From Micromonosporaceae bacterium (GTDB lineage Bacteria; Actinomycetota; Actinomycetes; Mycobacteriales; Micromonosporaceae), in assembly GCA_019690055.1 (NCBI GenBank), contig JADGGF010000221.1, positions 1 through 7,154 on the forward strand: a stretch of 7,154 bases of DNA. The letters run 5' to 3'. Of this stretch, positions 5,523 to 7,154 are shown one piece after another. The number at the start of each line of letters is the position of its first letter. Position 1 is the first letter of the stretch. The translations under genes were made by a program, and so were the position numbers. The notes under the pieces were generated by a model. The model did no database searches. It saw only the letters and a program-made list of their open reading frames with translations, and was not told where the DNA came from.

Positions 5523-7154
5523 ATGCCGGCCAACCCCTCTCCGGATGTCCGGCGTGGGAAGCTGCCACAGACGCTCTTCTGGGCCGGTATGGCGCTCGCG
5601 CCGCTCGCGGTGCTGGTTCTCCTCTTTGGCCAGAGCACCGGGTCGCTGCGCGTCGCCGTGGTGCTCGCCGTGCTCACGATCGTCCTGCTCGCGGTCTCCA
5701 TCGCGCTGCGGCCGACCGTGGAGATGGTTCAGGTCGATATCGAGCACCGTGTCCTCGACGAGATGGAGCGCATCCGGTTGCGCGCCCGCGAGGAGACGGC
5801 GGCGATCACTCACAACGCGCAGCGGGCCATCGCGGAACGCCTCGTGGGGCTGCACCAGTCGGTGGAGCAGTTGCGGGCTCAGGTCGACGAGGTGCAGGCG
5901 CAGGCCGCGTACGTCGATCCGGCCATGTTCGCGCCGCCCGCCCTCGGGCACCACGCCCCGGCTGCGATCGAGCCGCCAGCGCCCCCGCCGGGCGTGATCC
6001 GGCGCACGGAGACCGTCCACGTCACCCGACAAACCACCTACGACGACACCGGCACGATCTACGGCAGCCGGGCAATCTACGAACGGCGCGGCGCCGTCGA
6101 TGGCGAGTGGCGCGAGGCGGCCGACGCCCGAGCCGAGCATGACCGGGACGGCCGGTGGGGGCACCGCGAGGAGGACCGCTGGGCCGCGCTGCGCCCAGAC
6201 GAGCCCGATGACCGGCCCTGGTCGAACGGTCGGTCCGATCCCCCGGCCCTGCCGCCGACGCGGGGCGAGCCGGCCCACCGCTACGACGACCGCGGGGCCG
6301 ACCGGGTCCGCGAGGCCCGGCACGCTGACGGTCGGCCCACGGACGCCTGGCATCCCGACACTCGGTACCCGGACACTCGGCCGGCCGGCCGGCACGCCGA
6401 TGAGGACCGCGGGGCGTACGACCGGGAGCGCGGCTACGCGTCCGATCGTGGCTTCGACTCCGGCCGCGGTTTCGATTCCGGCCGCGGGTTCGATGCTGGT
6501 CGAGGCTTCGATGCCGACCGTGGCTTCGAGTCTGGTCGCGGTTTCGATTCCTTCGACCGGGACCGCGGGTATGGGCGACCCGAGCCCGAGCGCGGCTGGT
6601 CGCGCGAGCGCGATTCGGAGCGTGGGTACGAGCGCGATCGGGGATATGACCGTGAGCCGGGGTACGGCCGGGGACATGAGCGCGAGCCCGGGTACGAGCG
6701 GGACCACGGCTATCCGCGGGGGCCGGAGCACGACCGCGCACCGGGGCCGTCGTACGACCGTGGTCGGGACGACGAGTGGGGCCGCGACGGCGACCGGGGT
6801 TACGGGCGTGATCGGGGCCGCGAGGGCGACCGGGGTCACGGGCGCGAGCCGGACCAAGGGTACGAGCGCGAGCCCGCCTATGACCGTGGGCATGACCGTG
6901 GGCCGGGCTATGAGCGCGCACCGGAATACGAGCGCGAGCCCGCCTATGGTCGCGGCCCCGACCGGGAACCCGGACCCGAGCGCGACCGAGGGTACGACCG
7001 CGAGCGGGGTTGGGACCGCGGGCACGACCATGAACCGGGGTGGAGCCGGGAGCCGGGGTGGAGCCGGGAGCCCGAGCGCGAGCGGGGTTGGGGATACGAC
7101 CGCGAGCCGGGGTGGAACAGGGGGCACGACCGCGAACCGCGCGGGGAGCCGGAC
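5523..7154 (+). CDS. Two-helix membrane protein with coiled coil and giant Arg/acidic/aromatic repeat tail (runs off right edge)
   Basis: An open frame runs from ATG 5523 to the last base, giving 544 codons with no stop. Residues 1-17 are basic. Two helices (about 18-36 and 43-62) form a hairpin that leaves the rest on one side of the membrane, probably cytoplasmic. Residues 66-129 look like a coiled coil (heptad-like Leu/Val/Ile with many Glu, Arg and Gln, for example RLVGLHQSVEQLRAQVDEVQ). A Pro-rich linker (134-158) and a segment with RRTETVHVTRQTTYDDTGTI (160-179) follow. From about 200 the protein is low complexity, and from about 300 it is dominated by six-residue repeats. By hand count residues 300-544 hold about 21% Arg, 27% Asp+Glu and 12% aromatic. 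There is one Lys (residue 13) and no Cys in the protein. I do not recognise the family. A membrane-tethered, oligomeric, disordered scaffold is an inference. It starts 53 bases after the permease-like gene. Confidence 0.85.
   Translation, partial: MPANPSPDVRRGKLPQTLFWAGMALAPLAVLVLLFGQSTGSLRVAVVLAVLTIVLLAVSIALRPTVEMVQVDIEHRVLDEMERIRLRAREETAAITHNAQRAIAERLVGLHQSVEQLRAQVDEVQAQAAYVDPAMFAPPALGHHAPAAIEPPAPPPGVIRRTETVHVTRQTTYDDTGTIYGSRAIYERRGAVDGEWREAADARAEHDRDGRWGHREEDRWAALRPDEPDDRPWSNGRSDPPALPPTRGEPAHRYDDRGADRVREARHADGRPTDAWHPDTRYPDTRPAGRHADEDRGAYDRERGYASDRGFDSGRGFDSGRGFDAGRGFDADRGFESGRGFDSFDRDRGYGRPEPERGWSRERDSERGYERDRGYDREPGYGRGHEREPGYERDHGYPRGPEHDRAPGPSYDRGRDDEWGRDGDRGYGRDRGREGDRGHGREPDQGYEREPAYDRGHDRGPGYERAPEYEREPAYGRGPDREPGPERDRGYDRERGWDRGHDHEPGWSREPGWSREPERERGWGYDREPGWNRGHDREPRGEPD
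6450..6557 (+). repeat. Six tandem 18-bp coding repeats (GFDSGR hexapeptide)
   Basis: Residues 310-345 of the tail protein are six consecutive hexapeptides: GFDSGR, GFDSGR, GFDAGR, GFDADR, GFESGR and GFDSFD. The matching DNA has an 18-bp period, but synonymous codons vary between units (GGC/GGT/GGG, TTC/TTT, CGC/CGA/CGT). The peptide is therefore better conserved than the DNA, which suggests selection on the protein rather than recent duplication alone. Confidence 0.85.
6582..7154 (+). repeat. Degenerate 18-bp period coding repeats (R-E-P-G-Y/W type)
   Basis: Beyond the GFDSGR block, aromatic residues recur mostly six apart (369/375/381, 391/397, 447/453, 463/469/475, 491/497, 507/513, 525/531), usually preceded by Arg-Glu-Pro-Gly or Arg-Asp-Arg-Gly. 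One recent-looking duplication encodes GWSREP twice at residues 506-517. The array continues to the window edge. Confidence 0.75.

Noticed and set aside
6022..6921. A 299-codon Arg/His/Gly-rich antisense frame over the tail
   Set aside because: Another mirror of the 18-bp repeats, with no domain and no start signal.
5463..7127. A 554-codon open frame antisense to the repeat-tail gene
   Set aside because: It follows from the codon bias of the GC-rich sense gene. Its product is a low-complexity Val/Pro/Ala string, it runs into the neighbouring gene's end, and no ribosome site is visible at its start. The sense frame has coherent helices and a coiled coil.

Overview
The window is very GC-rich DNA with strong G/C third-position bias and frequent GTG starts. 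Its folP-folB-folK cluster is followed directly by a DUF3180 membrane protein gene. That combination, and the FolP resemblance to mycobacterial FolP1, point to a high-GC actinobacterium. Micromonosporales or a close relative is my best guess, as an inference from gene content rather than a database match.

Layout: (1) Positions 1-1056, minus strand, hold three tightly spaced genes that read leftwards off the edge. They are a TrbC/VirB2-like two-helix pilin, a PrgI-like two-helix membrane protein, and the N-terminus of a proline/alanine-rich protein. The first two resemble parts of a type IV secretion (conjugation-like) apparatus. (2) Positions 1057-1537 form a divergent, non-coding control region. 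It carries a candidate minus-strand promoter, an inverted repeat and a tandem array of about eight 27-28 bp units ending at the folP start. (3) Positions 1538-3470, plus strand, are folP, folB and folK, consecutive steps of dihydrofolate synthesis. folB and folK are bridged by a 6-codon mini-ORF that overlaps both. (4) Positions 3482-4006 are the DUF3180 membrane protein gene. (5) Positions 4195-5469 encode an orphan polytopic membrane protein that looks like a diverged RbsC-type sugar ABC permease. (6) Positions 5523-7154, plus strand, open at the right edge, encode a protein with two membrane helices, a coiled coil and a very long arginine/acid/aromatic repeat tail with six-residue periodicity.

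How they work together: FolB, FolP and FolK make 6-hydroxymethyl-dihydropterin, pyrophosphorylate it and condense it with p-aminobenzoate. The first pathway enzyme, FolE, is not in the window. Three plus-strand genes (folP, DUF3180, the tail protein) have a TAnnnT -10-like box 6-8 nt before their ATG and no good Shine-Dalgarno, which suggests leaderless transcripts. The most unusual content is the repeat tail of the last gene, the tandem array before folP and the folB-folK relay ORF.
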